A stretch of 57,518 nucleotides of DNA. Source: Burkholderiales bacterium. Lineage in GTDB: Bacteria > Pseudomonadota > Gammaproteobacteria > Burkholderiales > Burkholderiaceae_C. Below are positions 28,588 through 38,238 of the stretch, one piece after another. The position numbers and the translations under genes are program-made. Each line of letters opens with the position of its first letter. Within the stretch, counting starts at the first letter, position 1. Location: positions 1 to 57,518 of the forward strand of contig JABEVE010000099.1 in the NCBI GenBank assembly GCA_013044035.1, read 5' to 3'. A model generated the notes under the pieces. That model searched no databases, was not told the DNA's origin, and was given only the letters and a program-made list of their open reading frames with translations.

Positions 28588-29718
28588 ATGTTCCGTTTTT
28601 TTCAACGCAAGCCCGCCGCACCCGAATCCGCCCAGGCCCATGCGCAGCAGGCGCAGTCGGCCGCGCCAGTTGCAATCCCCGTCGCCGCGGTCGAAGGTCC
28701 TCCGTCCGCACCCATGGGGGGGCGGGGCGTCGTCAGGCCGGACGATGCGGTGAGGCCGGACGCGGACCAGCCGGCCCATGAGTCGATCGGTCCTGTACAC
28801 GGCGATGCAGGCACCGAGGCCGCAGCCGGCTGGTTTTCGCGTTTACGCCAGGGTTTGCGCAAGACCGGCTCGGGACTTTCCGTCCTGTTCGGCGGCAGTC
28901 GTGTCGACGAGGCGTTGTACGAAGAACTGGAGACAGCGTTGATTCTGGCTGATGCCGGCATGCCGGCGACGCAATTCGTGCTGGAGCAGTTGCGCAAGAA
29001 GGTGCGCGCCGCGCGTGCCGAGACGCCGCAGCAGGTCAGGGAACTGCTGCGCGATGTCTTGGCCGAGTTGCTGGTGCCGCTGGAAAAGCCGCTCGACATC
29101 GGCAAGTCCACGCCCACGGTGATGATGATGGTGGGGGTGAACGGCGCGGGCAAGACCACCAGCATCGGCAAGCTCACCCGGCATTTGCAGCAGGCCGGTT
29201 GCAAGGTGCTGCTGGCCGCCGGCGACACCTTTCGCGCCGCCGCGCGCGAGCAGCTCACCGCCTGGGGCGAGCGCAACGCGGTGCAAGTGATCGCCCAGCA
29301 GGGCGGCGACCCCGCCGCGGTGGCGTTCGACGCGGTGAGTGCCGGCCGCGCGCGCGGCATGGACGTGGTGATCGTGGACACCGCAGGCCGGCTTCCCACC
29401 CAGCTGCACCTGATGGACGAATTGAAAAAGGTCAAGCGCGTCATCGGCAAGGCCATGGACGGCGCGCCGCACGAGGCGCTGCTGGTGATCGACGCCACCA
29501 ACGGGCAGAACGCGCTGGCGCAACTGCGCGCCTTCGACGACACGCTGGGGCTGACAGGCATCATCCTCACCAAGCTCGACGGCAGCGCCAAGGGTGGGGT
29601 GATCGCGGCCATCGCGCGCGAACGACCGGTACCGATCTACTTCATCGGCGTGGGCGAATCGCTCGAGGACCTGCAGCCCTTCGACGCCCGTGCCTTCGCC
29701 AGGGCGCTGGTGGGTTGA
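28588..29718 (+). CDS. ftsY: signal recognition particle receptor FtsY
   Basis: A 376-residue SRP GTPase that docks ribosome-SRP complexes to the translocon. Residues 1-80 are an acidic/Pro/Ala-rich A domain; the NG domain follows with GVNGAGKTTSIGKL (P-loop), DTFRAAAREQL, DTAGRLPTQ and TKLDGSAKGG. The ATG at 28588 (MFRFFQRK) matches FtsY starts. It is divergent from rsmD, the usual arrangement in proteobacteria. Confidence 0.95.
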   Translation: MFRFFQRKPAAPESAQAHAQQAQSAAPVAIPVAAVEGPPSAPMGGRGVVRPDDAVRPDADQPAHESIGPVHGDAGTEAAAGWFSRLRQGLRKTGSGLSVLFGGSRVDEALYEELETALILADAGMPATQFVLEQLRKKVRAARAETPQQVRELLRDVLAELLVPLEKPLDIGKSTPTVMMMVGVNGAGKTTSIGKLTRHLQQAGCKVLLAAGDTFRAAAREQLTAWGERNAVQVIAQQGGDPAAVAFDAVSAGRARGMDVVIVDTAGRLPTQLHLMDELKKVKRVIGKAMDGAPHEALLVIDATNGQNALAQLRAFDDTLGLTGIILTKLDGSAKGGVIAAIARERPVPIYFIGVGESLEDLQPFDARAFARALVG

Positions 29719-29743
29719 GACGGCCGCCTCGCGCCGACAGCTC

Positions 29744-30553
29744 ATGTCTTCCCGCAACCGCACGCCGCCATCCGTCACGACCATGCAGACCGCCCCGCCC
29801 GCCAGCCCGCCCGGCCTTGTGACCGATGCGACTGACCTGCCGCTTGGCCCTATGCTGCCCGCCTGGAAGCCAGCCTTGGCGCCCGCGCACGCGCCGCTTG
29901 TCGGCGTGCGTGCAAGGCTGGAACCCCTGGACGTGGCAGAGCATGCCGCGTCCTTGCACGCGGCCAACGCCGCAGACAGCGCTGGGCGGATGTGGGCCTA
30001 TCTGCCTTACGGCCCTTTTGCCGACGCCTCGGCCTATGCCGACTGGGTGCGGCAAAGCCAGGCCTCGCCCGACCCGCTGTTCTTCGCCATCGTCACCGCC
30101 GCAACCGGCCAGGCTTCGGGTGTGGCCGCTTACTTGCGCATCGACCCGAACAACGGCAGCATCGAGATCGGCCATCTGGCCTTCGCACCGCACCTGCAGC
30201 GCACCCCGGCCGCCACCGAGGCGCTGTTCCTCATGCTCGACCACGCTTTTGCGCTGGGATACCGGCGCGTCGAATGGAAGTGCAACGCCCTCAATGCCCC
30301 CTCGCGGCGGGCTGCGCAGCGCCTGGGCTTCCGTTTCGAGGGCCTGTTCCGCCAGGCTGCGGTCGTCAAGGGGCGCAATCGGGACACCACCTGGTACGCC
30401 ATGCTTGACCGCGAATGGCCGGCCCTGCGGCTGGCTTATGCCCAATGGCTGGATGCCGCCAATTTTGACGCCCAGGGCCAGCAGCACTTGGCCCTGGGCA
30501 CACTGACACGAGAGGCATTGGCATCGTGCGATCCAGCGGCCGCGCAGGGCTGA
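29744..30553 (+). CDS. GNAT-family N-acetyltransferase (RimJ/RimL type)
   Basis: A protein of about 269 residues. The GNAT domain runs from VRARLEPLDVAEHAASL to the C-terminus; SIEIGHLAFAPHLQRTPAATEALFLMLDHAFALGYRRVEWKCNALNAPSRRAAQRLGFRFEGLFRQ covers the acetyl-CoA loop and the motif shared with RimJ/RimL. Acceptor unknown. The start is unclear: ATG 29744 or ATG 29783, both before the domain and without a good ribosome site. It starts 25 bp after ftsY, so co-transcription is possible. About 100 bp separate it from the rpoH control region. Confidence 0.85.
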   Translation: MSSRNRTPPSVTTMQTAPPASPPGLVTDATDLPLGPMLPAWKPALAPAHAPLVGVRARLEPLDVAEHAASLHAANAADSAGRMWAYLPYGPFADASAYADWVRQSQASPDPLFFAIVTAATGQASGVAAYLRIDPNNGSIEIGHLAFAPHLQRTPAATEALFLMLDHAFALGYRRVEWKCNALNAPSRRAAQRLGFRFEGLFRQAAVVKGRNRDTTWYAMLDREWPALRLAYAQWLDAANFDAQGQQHLALGTLTREALASCDPAAAQG

Positions 30554-30594
30554 TGGTGGCCTCGTAGGGCCTGGTGCGGAACTCCTGCAGCCCT

Positions 30595-30621
30595 TTAGCA
30601 CTCTATCGGCCTGAGTGCTAA
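30595..30621. promoter_or_regulatory. CIRCE element (HrcA operator) at the rpoH promoter
   Basis: TTAGCACTC-N9-GAGTGCTAA at 30595-30621 equals the CIRCE consensus with no mismatch. It overlaps a TGCTAAAAT extended -10 (TAAAAT at 30619-30624), so HrcA binding would block rpoH transcription. HrcA control of rpoH has been proposed for betaproteobacteria from comparative genomics. Confidence 0.93.
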
Positions 30622-30654
30622 AATCACGTCTTGAATAGACAGAGGAGTATGCAT

Positions 30655-31584
30655 ATGGCTCGTACCAATGCCCTTGCCCTGCAACCCACGTTGGGGACAG
30701 CCCCTGTGGCGGGGGGTTCTTTCGCTGTCGGATTTCCCACCCAGGTGCCTAGCTTGGGCAATCTGGAGTCCTACATCGCCGCTGCCAACCGCATGCCCAT
30801 GCTGAGTCCTGAAGAGGAGCGCGCGCTGGCGCTGGCCTGGCGTGAGCGCGAAGACCGCGACGCCGCCGGGAAACTGGTGATGTCGCATCTGCGGGTGGTG
30901 GTTTCGGTCGCCCGCCACTATCTCGGCTACGGCCTGCCGCATGCCGACCTGATCCAGGAAGGCAATATCGGCTTGATGAAGGCGGTGCGCCGCTTCGACC
31001 CGTCGCAAGGCGTGCGTCTGGTGAGCTATGCGCTGCACTGGATCAAGGCGGAAATCCACGAATACATCCTGCGCAACTGGCGTCTGGTGAAGGTGGCCAC
31101 GACCAAGGCGCAGCGCAAGTTGTTTTTCAACCTGCGCTCGATGAAGCAGGGCTTCGAGAGTTTTCACGACGCCGAGATCGATGCCGTGGCGAAGACCTTG
31201 CAGGTCAAGCGCTCCGACGTCATCGAGATGGAACAGCGCATGGGCGGCAGCGAAGTTGCGCTGCAACCCGTGGGGGACGACGGGGAAGAGGCGTTCGGTC
31301 CCAACGCCTACCTTTCGGACCGCAGCCACGAACCCGATGCTGTGCTGGAAGCTCGCAGCCACGAGCGTCTGCAGGTGCAAGGTCTTGAGCAGGCGCTGGA
31401 AACACTGGATCCGCGCAGCCGCCGCATCGTCGAGCAACGCTGGCTGGCTGTGAACGACGACGGCACCGGCGGCAAAACCCTGCACGACCTGGCCGCCGAG
31501 TTCAGCGTGTCGGCCGAGCGCATTCGCCAGATCGAAGTTCAGGCCATGAAAAAGATGCGCTTGACTCTCGCGCAGTACGCCTGA
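30655..31584 (+). CDS. rpoH: RNA polymerase sigma-32 (heat-shock sigma factor)
   Basis: A 309-residue sigma-70-family factor. Region 2 reads DRDAAGKLVMSHLRVVVSVARHYLGYGLPHADLIQEGNIGLMKAVRRFDPSQGVRLVSYALHWIKAEIHEYIL; the RpoH box AQRKLFFNLR follows; region 4 ends with LHDLAAEFSVSAERIRQIEVQAMKKMR. ATG 30655 has agaggag seven bases upstream (30641-30647); ATG 30649 is too close and TTG 30631 is unlikely. A perfect CIRCE lies over its promoter, so HrcA would act as repressor above sigma-32 in the heat-shock cascade. Confidence 0.96.
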   Translation: MARTNALALQPTLGTAPVAGGSFAVGFPTQVPSLGNLESYIAAANRMPMLSPEEERALALAWREREDRDAAGKLVMSHLRVVVSVARHYLGYGLPHADLIQEGNIGLMKAVRRFDPSQGVRLVSYALHWIKAEIHEYILRNWRLVKVATTKAQRKLFFNLRSMKQGFESFHDAEIDAVAKTLQVKRSDVIEMEQRMGGSEVALQPVGDDGEEAFGPNAYLSDRSHEPDAVLEARSHERLQVQGLEQALETLDPRSRRIVEQRWLAVNDDGTGGKTLHDLAAEFSVSAERIRQIEVQAMKKMRLTLAQYA

Positions 31585-31919
31585 CGCCTGGGGCAAAACC
31601 CCCAAGGCAATACCCCGGGGTCGGCGTTCCCGACAGGGGCGACTCCGGCGTCTTGCGGCGTCGTTCTGCCGCAGGCGTCATGTCATCTTCTCCGCCCTCG
31701 CACGTCATGTCTTGCGCTGCTGCGTGCAGCGAGCCAGTCTTGCGCGCAGGCGGGGTCCAGGTGTCGACAGCCTTGGTTTCACGGGCATTCCCGGCTTATT
31801 CTGGAAAGTTCCCAGTGGCAAGATGGGCCGACAGTTGGATACGCCCAGGACTACATCTAGTCCTGGGAGAAGTCGGCGCGGGAGTGGACGCGGGTTTCAC
31901 AACCGAGGAGGCAACACCC
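31585..31919. other. 335-bp gap after rpoH
   Basis: No gene or RNA is recognised. It contains GC-rich short repeats just after the rpoH stop without a T-run, and a 10-bp perfect hairpin at 31844-31867. The last bases hold gaggagg (31905-31911), a strong ribosome site for the broken SCP2 gene. Confidence 0.6.
31844..31867. repeat. perfect 10-bp hairpin upstream of the SCP2 pseudogene
   Basis: CCCAGGACTA-CATC-TAGTCCTGGG, with no T-run after it. It would form in the leader of the downstream gene, 38 bp before its ribosome site. Confidence 0.85.
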
Positions 31920-32486
31920 ACGCATCGCATTGCTGCAAACCGCCGTCAAACCCTGGTGCGCCTGACCCTGGCCGCACTGTTCACGACCGCCACTGTGACG
32001 GCCCAGGCAGGGGCACCCGTGCTCATGTCCCCGCAATGGACGGCCAACTTCTGCCAGGCCTGGAACCAGACCACACCATTGACCGAGGGCCTGGCCGGCG
32101 AATGGCTGCGCGATGACAAGGGCCGTGGCTACAAGGTGGTGGAGTTGTACCGGACCGATTGCGGCTAGGGTTCGATGGTGGAACTCAAGATCGTGCCGCA
32201 GGACGGCAAGGCCTTCTGCACCTACGGCGGCGTCCCCAACTCACCGGCAAACTTCGACGTGGACTTTCTGATGCACGCCAGCACCAAGGACTGGGAAGCC
32301 ATGGGCCAAGGCGACCCGGGGCCGATGTGGGCCATGATGAGCGGCAAGCTCGAGTTCCAGGGTCCGAAGTTGGTGGCCATGCGCGCGATCAAACCGTTCG
32401 AGAGCTTCCTGCTGAATGTCGGCAAGGTCGCTGCTGACGCGGCGACCTGCCCGGCCGGAGCCATGAAGACCAGCCTGGCACCGTAG
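31920..32486 (+). pseudogene. exported SCP2 sterol-carrier-like protein, interrupted
   Basis: One reading frame carries a signal peptide (RRQTLVRLTLAALFTTATVTAQA) and SPQWTANFCQAWNQTTPLTEGLAGEWL, then stops at TAG 32166-32168 after YRTDCG, and resumes in the same frame with GSMVELKIVPQDGKAFCTYGG to 32486. The second half (FDVDFLMHASTKDWEAMG ... GKLEFQGPKLVAMRAIKPFESFLLNVG) is an SCP2-type lipid-binding fold. There is no ATG at the proper place: gaggagg at 31905-31911 is followed eight bases later by ACG 31920, which looks like a mutated ATG (M-H-R-I-A-A-N-R-R). So start loss plus nonsense is proposed. A reinitiated C-terminal piece from ATG 32175 is possible. Confidence 0.7.
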
Positions 32487-32680
32487 TGGGTTTCAAGCCC
32501 CCAGATCCGGAAAACCCGCATCACCTAGGATTTGGATTTGCACAGCCATGGCGCTCACCCGGTGCTGGGGTTTCAATCAAGACGGCTGCCCATGGGAATG
32601 CCCCCACGTGAGAGCTGCCGCCAGTCCTCGTGAGATCCAGAAACCCTGGGGCCGTCCAGCATTTCTTCGAAAGCCCCGCC

Positions 32681-33262
32681 ATGTCCGATCCCATCAGCCG
32701 CTTTCCCATCCCCGATCTCTCCGACCTGCCCGACGACATACGCCAGCGCATCCTGGAGGTGCAGGAGCGCAGCGGTTTTGTGCCGAATGTATTTCTCGCG
32801 CTGGCGCACCGGCCGGATGAGTTCCGCGCCTTCTTCGCCTATCACGACGCGCTGATGCTCAAGCCTTCGGGGCTGACCAAGGGGGAGCGCGAGATGATCG
32901 TCGTGGCCACCAGTGCGGCCAACCACTGCCTGTATTGCGTGCTGGCGCATGGGGCGATCTTGCGCATTCACGAGAAGAATCCGCTGGTCGCCGACCAGAT
33001 TGCCACGGACTGGACCAAGGCCGGGCTCAGCCGGCGGCAGCGGGCGATGCTGGCGTTCGCGTGCAAGGTTGCGCAGCAGGCGCACGCGGTGGACGACGCC
33101 GACCTCGACGCCTTGTGCGCCGTGGGCTTCAGCCATGAGGATGCGTGGGATATTGGCGCCATCGCAGCGTTCTTCGCCCTGTCCAACCGCATGGCCGGGC
33201 TGCTGCGCATGATGCCCAATCCCGAGTTCTACATGCTGGGGCGGATGCCGAAGGCAGGCTGA
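32681..33262 (+). CDS. AhpD-like carboxymuconolactone-decarboxylase-family peroxidase
   Basis: A 193-residue protein of the peroxidase-related CMD/AhpD family. The redox motif CLYCVLAHG near residue 87 is the AhpD-type CxxCxxxH active site; LMLKPSGLTKGEREMIVVATSAANH precedes it and a second helical half follows (LSRRQRAMLAFACKVAQQA). It probably reduces peroxides with lipoyl or thioredoxin-type donors, but the partner is unknown. The start is ATG 32681; upstream codons look non-coding. It stands alone between the SCP2 pseudogene and the convergent rng gene, 26 bp away. Confidence 0.88.
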   Translation: MSDPISRFPIPDLSDLPDDIRQRILEVQERSGFVPNVFLALAHRPDEFRAFFAYHDALMLKPSGLTKGEREMIVVATSAANHCLYCVLAHGAILRIHEKNPLVADQIATDWTKAGLSRRQRAMLAFACKVAQQAHAVDDADLDALCAVGFSHEDAWDIGAIAAFFALSNRMAGLLRMMPNPEFYMLGRMPKAG

Positions 33263-33288
33263 AGCGCGGGCTGCACTGTGCAACGCCA

Positions 33289-34788
33289 CTACAGCAGCAC
33301 GATGTCGAACTGGTGCTGCACATAGCCGGGCTCGACCTGCAGCGCAATGGGTTTGCCGATGAAGTCGGAGAGTTCGGCGAGATGGGTGCTTTCCTCCTCG
33401 AGGAACAGATCAACCACGGCGTTGGAGGCGACGATGCGGAATTCGCGCGGGCTGAACTGCTTGGCCTCGCGCAGGATTTCGCGCAGGATGTCGTAACAGG
33501 TGGTGCGTGCAGTCTTCACCTGGCCCTGGCCGATACAGATGGGGCAGGGTTCGCACAGTTGGTGGGCGAGGGACTCGCGGGTGCGCTTGCGCGTCATTTC
33601 TACCAGGCCGAGTTGCGAGAAACCGTTGACCGACACTTTCACGCGGTCGCGCGCGAGGGACTTTTTCAGCTCGTCGAGCACGGCGGCGCGGTGCTGGGCG
33701 CTTCCCATGTCGATGAAGTCGATGAGGATGATGCCGCCCAGGTTGCGCAGGCGCAGTTGCCGGGCGATGGCCTGCGCGGCTTCCAGATTGGTCTTGAAAA
33801 TGGTGTCGTCGAAATTGCGCGCGCCGACGAAGCCGCCGGTGTTCACGTCCACCGTGGTCATGGCCTCGGTCTGGTCGATGATGAGATAACCACCGGATTT
33901 GAGATCCACGCGGCGGCCCAGGGCCTTTTCGATTTCCTCGTCCACGTTGTACTGCTCGAACAGCGGGCGCTCACCGTGGTAGATCTGCAGCAACCTGGCG
34001 ACGCCCGGCATGTAGTCCGCGGCGAAAGCCTGTAAACGCTCGAAGTTCTCGCGCGAATCGATCTGGATGCTGCGCGTGGCATCGGTGACGAGGTCGCGCA
34101 GCACGCGCTGGGCCAGGCTCAGTTCCTGGTAGAGCAGGGCGGGGGATTGCGCCTGACGCATGCGGGCCTCGATCGTGCTCCAGGTCTTGCGCAGATAGCC
34201 GATGTCGTCGAGCAACTCGGCGTCACTCGCGTCCTCGGCGTTGGTGCGCACGATGAAGCCCAGGCTGGCGCCGGGGTCGTGCGCCTGGGCCTGCGCAGTC
34301 AGGCGCTGGCGCAGCGCGTCGCGCAGGGCGGGGTCGTCGATTTTTTGCGAAATGCCGATATGCCCGTCCTGCGGCAGATGCACCAGTAGCCGTCCGGCCA
34401 GGCTGATTTGCGAAGACAGTCTCGCGCCCTTGGCGCCGATCGGATCCTTGATCACCTGCACCAGCAAGGACTGGCCCTCGAACACCAGTTTCTCGATGGG
34501 GACCAGCGGCGCGTTCAGCCGCCCCTCGCCATTGCTGCCCAGCATGCGCTGCCACAGATCGGCCACGTGCAGGAAAGCGGCGCGCTCCAGGCCGATGTCG
34601 ACGAAGGCCGACTGCATGCCCGGCAGCACCCGCACGACACGCCCCAGGTAGACATTGCCGGCCAGACCGCGCTCCAGCGTGCGCTCGATGTGAAGCTCCT
34701 GCACAGCCGCGTGGGTGATCAGGGCGACGCGGGTTTCCTGCGGCGTGATGTTGATCAGCAAGTCTTCCTGCAGACCGGGGTTGTTCAT
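33289..34788 (-). CDS. rng: ribonuclease G
   Basis: A 499-residue endoribonuclease for 16S rRNA 5' maturation and mRNA decay. The N-terminus [15 protein letters not shown] and the S1 domain ([30 protein letters not shown]) lead into the RNase E/G catalytic core with [20 protein letters not shown] and [11 protein letters not shown] (metal-binding Asp residues) and the zinc-link cysteines in CEPCPIC. The large C-terminal scaffold of RNase E is absent. Its start overlaps the maf stop (ATGA), as in other betaproteobacteria where maf-rng are coupled. Confidence 0.96.
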   Translation of the reverse strand: MNNPGLQEDLLINITPQETRVALITHAAVQELHIERTLERGLAGNVYLGRVVRVLPGMQSAFVDIGLERAAFLHVADLWQRMLGSNGEGRLNAPLVPIEKLVFEGQSLLVQVIKDPIGAKGARLSSQISLAGRLLVHLPQDGHIGISQKIDDPALRDALRQRLTAQAQAHDPGASLGFIVRTNAEDASDAELLDDIGYLRKTWSTIEARMRQAQSPALLYQELSLAQRVLRDLVTDATRSIQIDSRENFERLQAFAADYMPGVARLLQIYHGERPLFEQYNVDEEIEKALGRRVDLKSGGYLIIDQTEAMTTVDVNTGGFVGARNFDDTIFKTNLEAAQAIARQLRLRNLGGIILIDFIDMGSAQHRAAVLDELKKSLARDRVKVSVNGFSQLGLVEMTRKRTRESLAHQLCEPCPICIGQGQVKTARTTCYDILREILREAKQFSPREFRIVASNAVVDLFLEEESTHLAELSDFIGKPIALQVEPGYVQHQFDIVLL

Positions 34789-35465
34789 AGCGGGATTCCA
34801 GCTTGTCGCAGCAATTGGGTGGTTTCGAACAGCGGCAGCCCCATGATGCCCGAGTAGCTGCCGCCGATGCGTTGAATGAACGCCGCCGCCCGGCCCTGCA
34901 CGCCGTAGGCGCCAGCCTTGCCGAACGGTTCGCCGCTGGCCACATAGGCCGCGAGTTCTGCGTCGGACAGCGCTGCGAATTGCACCCGGCTCGTGCTCAG
35001 CGCCTCGGCCTGGTGCGAGCCGGATGCGGATGCGCGCGAACCGGCATTGCGGTGCCTCGAGGCCTGCGGGCCGGGCACATCGGCACCATCAACCCATTGC
35101 AGCGCCACGGCCGTCAGCACACGGTGGGTGCGGCCAGCCAGCAGTCTGAGCATGGCCGCGGCTTCAAGGGCATCGCACGGTTTGCCGAGGATCCTTCGGC
35201 CCAGCGCCACGGTCGTGTCTGCACACAGAATGGGCGCAGGCTGGAGGTTGCGGCGGGCCAGGCGTATGACGGCGGCCTGCAGCTTGAGCCGCGTGACGCG
35301 TGTCACGTAAGCGCGGGCCGACTCGCCGGGTTGAACCCGTTCCAGCGTCTCGGCATCTTCCTTGGCATCGGGCGCCAGCAGCATGAAGTCGACTCCGATC
35401 TGGCGCAGCAATTCCTGCCGTCTGGGGCTGGCCGAGGCGAGGTAGACGAAGGGCTTGGCGTGCAT
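34785..35465 (-). CDS. maf: Maf-family nucleotide pyrophosphatase (YhdE-like) with insert
   Basis: A 226-residue house-cleaning pyrophosphatase acting on dTTP/UTP and modified nucleotides. The N-terminal [16 protein letters not shown] and [16 protein letters not shown] are Maf marks; the SPRR form fits the YhdE branch. The C-terminal [38 protein letters not shown] is complete. About 30-35 extra polar residues ([18 protein letters not shown] and following) sit between the VALQWVDG strand and [11 protein letters not shown], giving a protein longer than the usual 190-200. The start is ATG 35465 or 35477. It overlaps rng by four bases. Confidence 0.93.
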   Translation of the reverse strand: MHAKPFVYLASASPRRQELLRQIGVDFMLLAPDAKEDAETLERVQPGESARAYVTRVTRLKLQAAVIRLARRNLQPAPILCADTTVALGRRILGKPCDALEAAAMLRLLAGRTHRVLTAVALQWVDGADVPGPQASRHRNAGSRASASGSHQAEALSTSRVQFAALSDAELAAYVASGEPFGKAGAYGVQGRAAAFIQRIGGSYSGIMGLPLFETTQLLRQAGIPL

Positions 35466-35617
35466 GAAAGCGTGCATGGCGGGTGCGTCTGCGGCACTGG
35501 CGAGCCAGGGGTTGGGGGACGGCCGATCATACCGGGCATGGCCGCCGCGAGCAGCGCCGCGCAGCCCGGTGGCACAATGCCCGCGCGCCGGCATCTCGCC
35601 GGTCTTCACTGCTTCCC

Positions 35618-37597
35618 ATGGCCGTTCTCTCCGTCTCCGACCTCAGCCTGGCTTTCGGCCACGTTCCCCTGCTCGACCACGCCGCCATGGCCCTGGAGGC
35701 GGGCGAACGTCTCGGCCTCATCGGCCGCAACGGCACCGGCAAGTCCTCACTGCTGAAAATCATCGCCGGCCTGGAGTTGCCCGACGGTGGCCTGGTGCAG
35801 GTGCAACAGGGCTTGCGACAGGTGTATGTGCCGCAAGAGGCATCGTTTCCGGCGGAGGCCACGGTGTTCGACACTGTGGCCCATGGCGTGGCCGAAGCGC
35901 GCGACCTGCGGGCGCGCTACGAGGCACATTCGCCGGATGATGACCTGGACGCGATCCAGACCCGCATCGAGCTGCTCGATGGCTGGACCTGGGAGCAGCG
36001 CGTGGACCAGACGCTGCAGCGCCTGGAACTGCAGGCCGAGGCGCGCATCGGCAGCCTGTCCGGTGGCATGCAAAAGCGCGTGGCGCTGGCGCAGGCGCTG
36101 GTGGCCGCGCCAGACGTGCTGCTGCTCGACGAGCCCACCAATCACCTCGATCTCGACGCCATCACCTGGCTCGAAGGCCTGCTCATCGGCTTTCGCGGCA
36201 GCGTCGTGCTCATCACCCACGACCGCAGCTTTCTCGACAACGTCACCACCCGCATCGTCGAGCTCGACCGTGGCCAACTGCGCAGCTATCCCGGCAACTT
36301 CAGCGCCTACGAGGCGCGCAAGGCGCAGGAGCTTGCCGACGAGTCCGTGTCCGCAGCCCGCGCCGACAAGCTGCTGGCTCAGGAAGAGGTATGGATCCGC
36401 AAGGGCGTGGAGGCGCGCCGCACCCGCAGCGTCAGCCGCATCAACCGCCTGGAAGCCCTGCGCGCGCAGCGCCAGGTGCGGCGCGAAACCCTGGGGCGCG
36501 TGAAGTTGGAGGTGGATGGGGGCCAGTCCAGCGGGCGCATCGTCGCGGCGCTGGAGGCGGTGGGCAAACGCTTTGGCGAGCGTATCGTGGTGCAGGATTT
36601 TTCCGCCACCATCCTGCGCGGCGACAAGGTCGGCATCCTCGGTCCCAATGGCGCCGGCAAGACCACGCTGCTGAAATTGATCCTCGGCGAACTGGCGCCC
36701 GACAGCGGCAGCGTGCGCCAGGGCACGCGCCTCACCGTGGCCTACTTCGACCAGATGCGCACCGCGCTCGACCCCGAGGCCACGCTGGCCGACACCATCA
36801 GCCCGGGAAGCGAGTGGATTGAAATCGGCGGTTCCCGCAAACATGTGATGAGCTATCTGGGCGACTTCCTGTTCGCCCCGGCGCGGGCCCATTCGCCGGT
36901 GAAGTCGCTGTCGGGAGGCGAACGCAACCGCTTGTTGCTCGCGCGGCTGTTCGCGCGCCCGGCCAATGTGCTGGTGCTGGACGAACCCACCAACGATCTC
37001 GACATCGACACCCTGGAATTGCTGGAACAACTGCTGCAGGAATTCGATGGCACGGTGTTCCTCGTCAGCCACGACCGCCGCTTCCTCGACAACGTCGTCA
37101 CCAGCACCATCGTGGCCGAATCCGCCCCCGGCCATCCGGGCCGCTGGCGCGAATACGAAGGCGGCGTGAGCGACTGGTTGACCCAATCGCAGCGCGCCCG
37201 CGGTCTGCAGCAGTCCGTCACTTCGGCTGCGGCCAAGCGGGCTGATCGCGCAGATCGTGGTAGCGCCGCCGCCGGGTCCGCGCAGCCCGGGCCGACCGTT
37301 GTCGCTGCCGCGTTCCAGGGCCGCAGCAGCGCTCTTGATGGCCAGCCAGCATACGCGGGCACGGGAACCAAGCCACGGCGCAAGCTCAGCTACAAGGACC
37401 AGCGCGAGCTGCAGGAACTGCCTGGCCGCATCGCCGCGCTGGAGGGCGAGCAAAAGAGCCTGTCCGAGCAATTGGCCGACCCGCACACCTACCAGTCCTC
37501 GCCGGAGCGACTGAGTGCGATGCAGCAACGCTTTGCCCAGATCGAGGATGAGCTGCTTCAGGCCCTCGTGCGCTGGGAAGCCCTGGAAGCCCCATGA
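35618..37597 (+). CDS. uup: ABC-F family ATPase (Uup-like)
   Basis: A 659-residue soluble protein with two ABC domains and no membrane segment. Domain 1 has [45 protein letters not shown]; domain 2 has [45 protein letters not shown]. The linker between them is charged (residues about 255-320). After a low-complexity Ala/Gly stretch, a C-terminal coiled coil ([33 protein letters not shown]) matches the DNA-binding tail of Uup. ABC-F proteins act on ribosomes or branched DNA; Uup is linked to precise transposon excision. ATG 35618 gives the family start [14 protein letters not shown]. The stop overlaps the next gene (ATGA). Confidence 0.92.
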   Translation: MAVLSVSDLSLAFGHVPLLDHAAMALEAGERLGLIGRNGTGKSSLLKIIAGLELPDGGLVQVQQGLRQVYVPQEASFPAEATVFDTVAHGVAEARDLRARYEAHSPDDDLDAIQTRIELLDGWTWEQRVDQTLQRLELQAEARIGSLSGGMQKRVALAQALVAAPDVLLLDEPTNHLDLDAITWLEGLLIGFRGSVVLITHDRSFLDNVTTRIVELDRGQLRSYPGNFSAYEARKAQELADESVSAARADKLLAQEEVWIRKGVEARRTRSVSRINRLEALRAQRQVRRETLGRVKLEVDGGQSSGRIVAALEAVGKRFGERIVVQDFSATILRGDKVGILGPNGAGKTTLLKLILGELAPDSGSVRQGTRLTVAYFDQMRTALDPEATLADTISPGSEWIEIGGSRKHVMSYLGDFLFAPARAHSPVKSLSGGERNRLLLARLFARPANVLVLDEPTNDLDIDTLELLEQLLQEFDGTVFLVSHDRRFLDNVVTSTIVAESAPGHPGRWREYEGGVSDWLTQSQRARGLQQSVTSAAAKRADRADRGSAAAGSAQPGPTVVAAAFQGRSSALDGQPAYAGTGTKPRRKLSYKDQRELQELPGRIAALEGEQKSLSEQLADPHTYQSSPERLSAMQQRFAQIEDELLQALVRWEALEAP

Positions 37598-38100
37598 CCC
37601 CAACCACGCCCTCGGCGATGCAAGCCTCCCAACCCCTCGGCGGTATCGACCTGCGTACCGACCCGCAAGCCGCGCCCTATGTCAAGCACGAGGCTGTGCA
37701 GGTGCAGTTCGCCACCGCGCCGGGCGAACTCGTCAGCCGCGAAGGCCCCAACCGCTACGCCACTGGTGACGCTCTCGTCACCGTGTCTGCTGGCGATCGC
37801 TGGAGCGTGTCACGCGGCCGCTTCGACGCTCGCTACCAGGCCGTCTCTCCGACGCTCGATGGGCAAGACGGGTCTTACATCAACAAACCCCTGCCTGTGC
37901 TGGCGCGGCAAATGCCAACCCCATTTCGCATCGCTCGCAGTGCCGGAGGCGACTTGCTGCACGGTAAAGCCGGCGACTGGCTGTTGCAGTACGCGCCAGG
38001 AGATCATGGGGTTGTGGACGCGGAGCGGTTTGAACGGGTGTATCGGCGTGCCGAGTCACCGGTGAGCAAGCTCGGCAAGGATGCCCCGCCACGCGGCTGA
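37594..38100 (+). CDS. PGDYG-domain-like hypothetical protein
   Basis: A 168-residue soluble protein overlapping the ABC-F gene by four bases (ATGA). Near the end it reads LLQYAPGDHGVVDAERFERVYR, the signature of PGDYG proteins, here with His instead of Tyr. The N-terminal half (VKHEAVQVQFATAPGELVSREGPNRYATGDALVTVSAGDRWSVSRGRFDARY) has two related beta-rich repeats. No enzyme motif is visible, and the function is unknown. The link with the ABC-F gene suggests joint expression. Confidence 0.8.
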   Translation: MTPTTPSAMQASQPLGGIDLRTDPQAAPYVKHEAVQVQFATAPGELVSREGPNRYATGDALVTVSAGDRWSVSRGRFDARYQAVSPTLDGQDGSYINKPLPVLARQMPTPFRIARSAGGDLLHGKAGDWLLQYAPGDHGVVDAERFERVYRRAESPVSKLGKDAPPRG

Positions 38101-38120
38101 CATCGGGCCAATACGGGATT

Positions 38121-38143
38121 GCCGGAGGTTCGGCCTGTTTTTT
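38121..38143 (+). terminator. weak candidate terminator after the PGDYG-like gene
   Basis: GCCG-N6-CGGC (38121-38134) followed after three bases by TTTTTT (38138-38143). The stem is only four pairs, so strength is doubtful, but its place 20 bp after the stop fits. Confidence 0.4.
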
Positions 38144-38238
38144 GCGCGACTGCCACACAACGAGCAAAGGCATGGGATTTGCGGAACAGCGTCGCGCCAG
38201 CGTGGGGGTGACGTGCCCAGCCGGATGTTGATCCCCAT

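Noticed and set aside
32166-32168. In-frame TAG as pyrrolysine or programmed read-through
   Set aside because: Pyrrolysine use is not expected in betaproteobacteria, and the start codon also appears lost.
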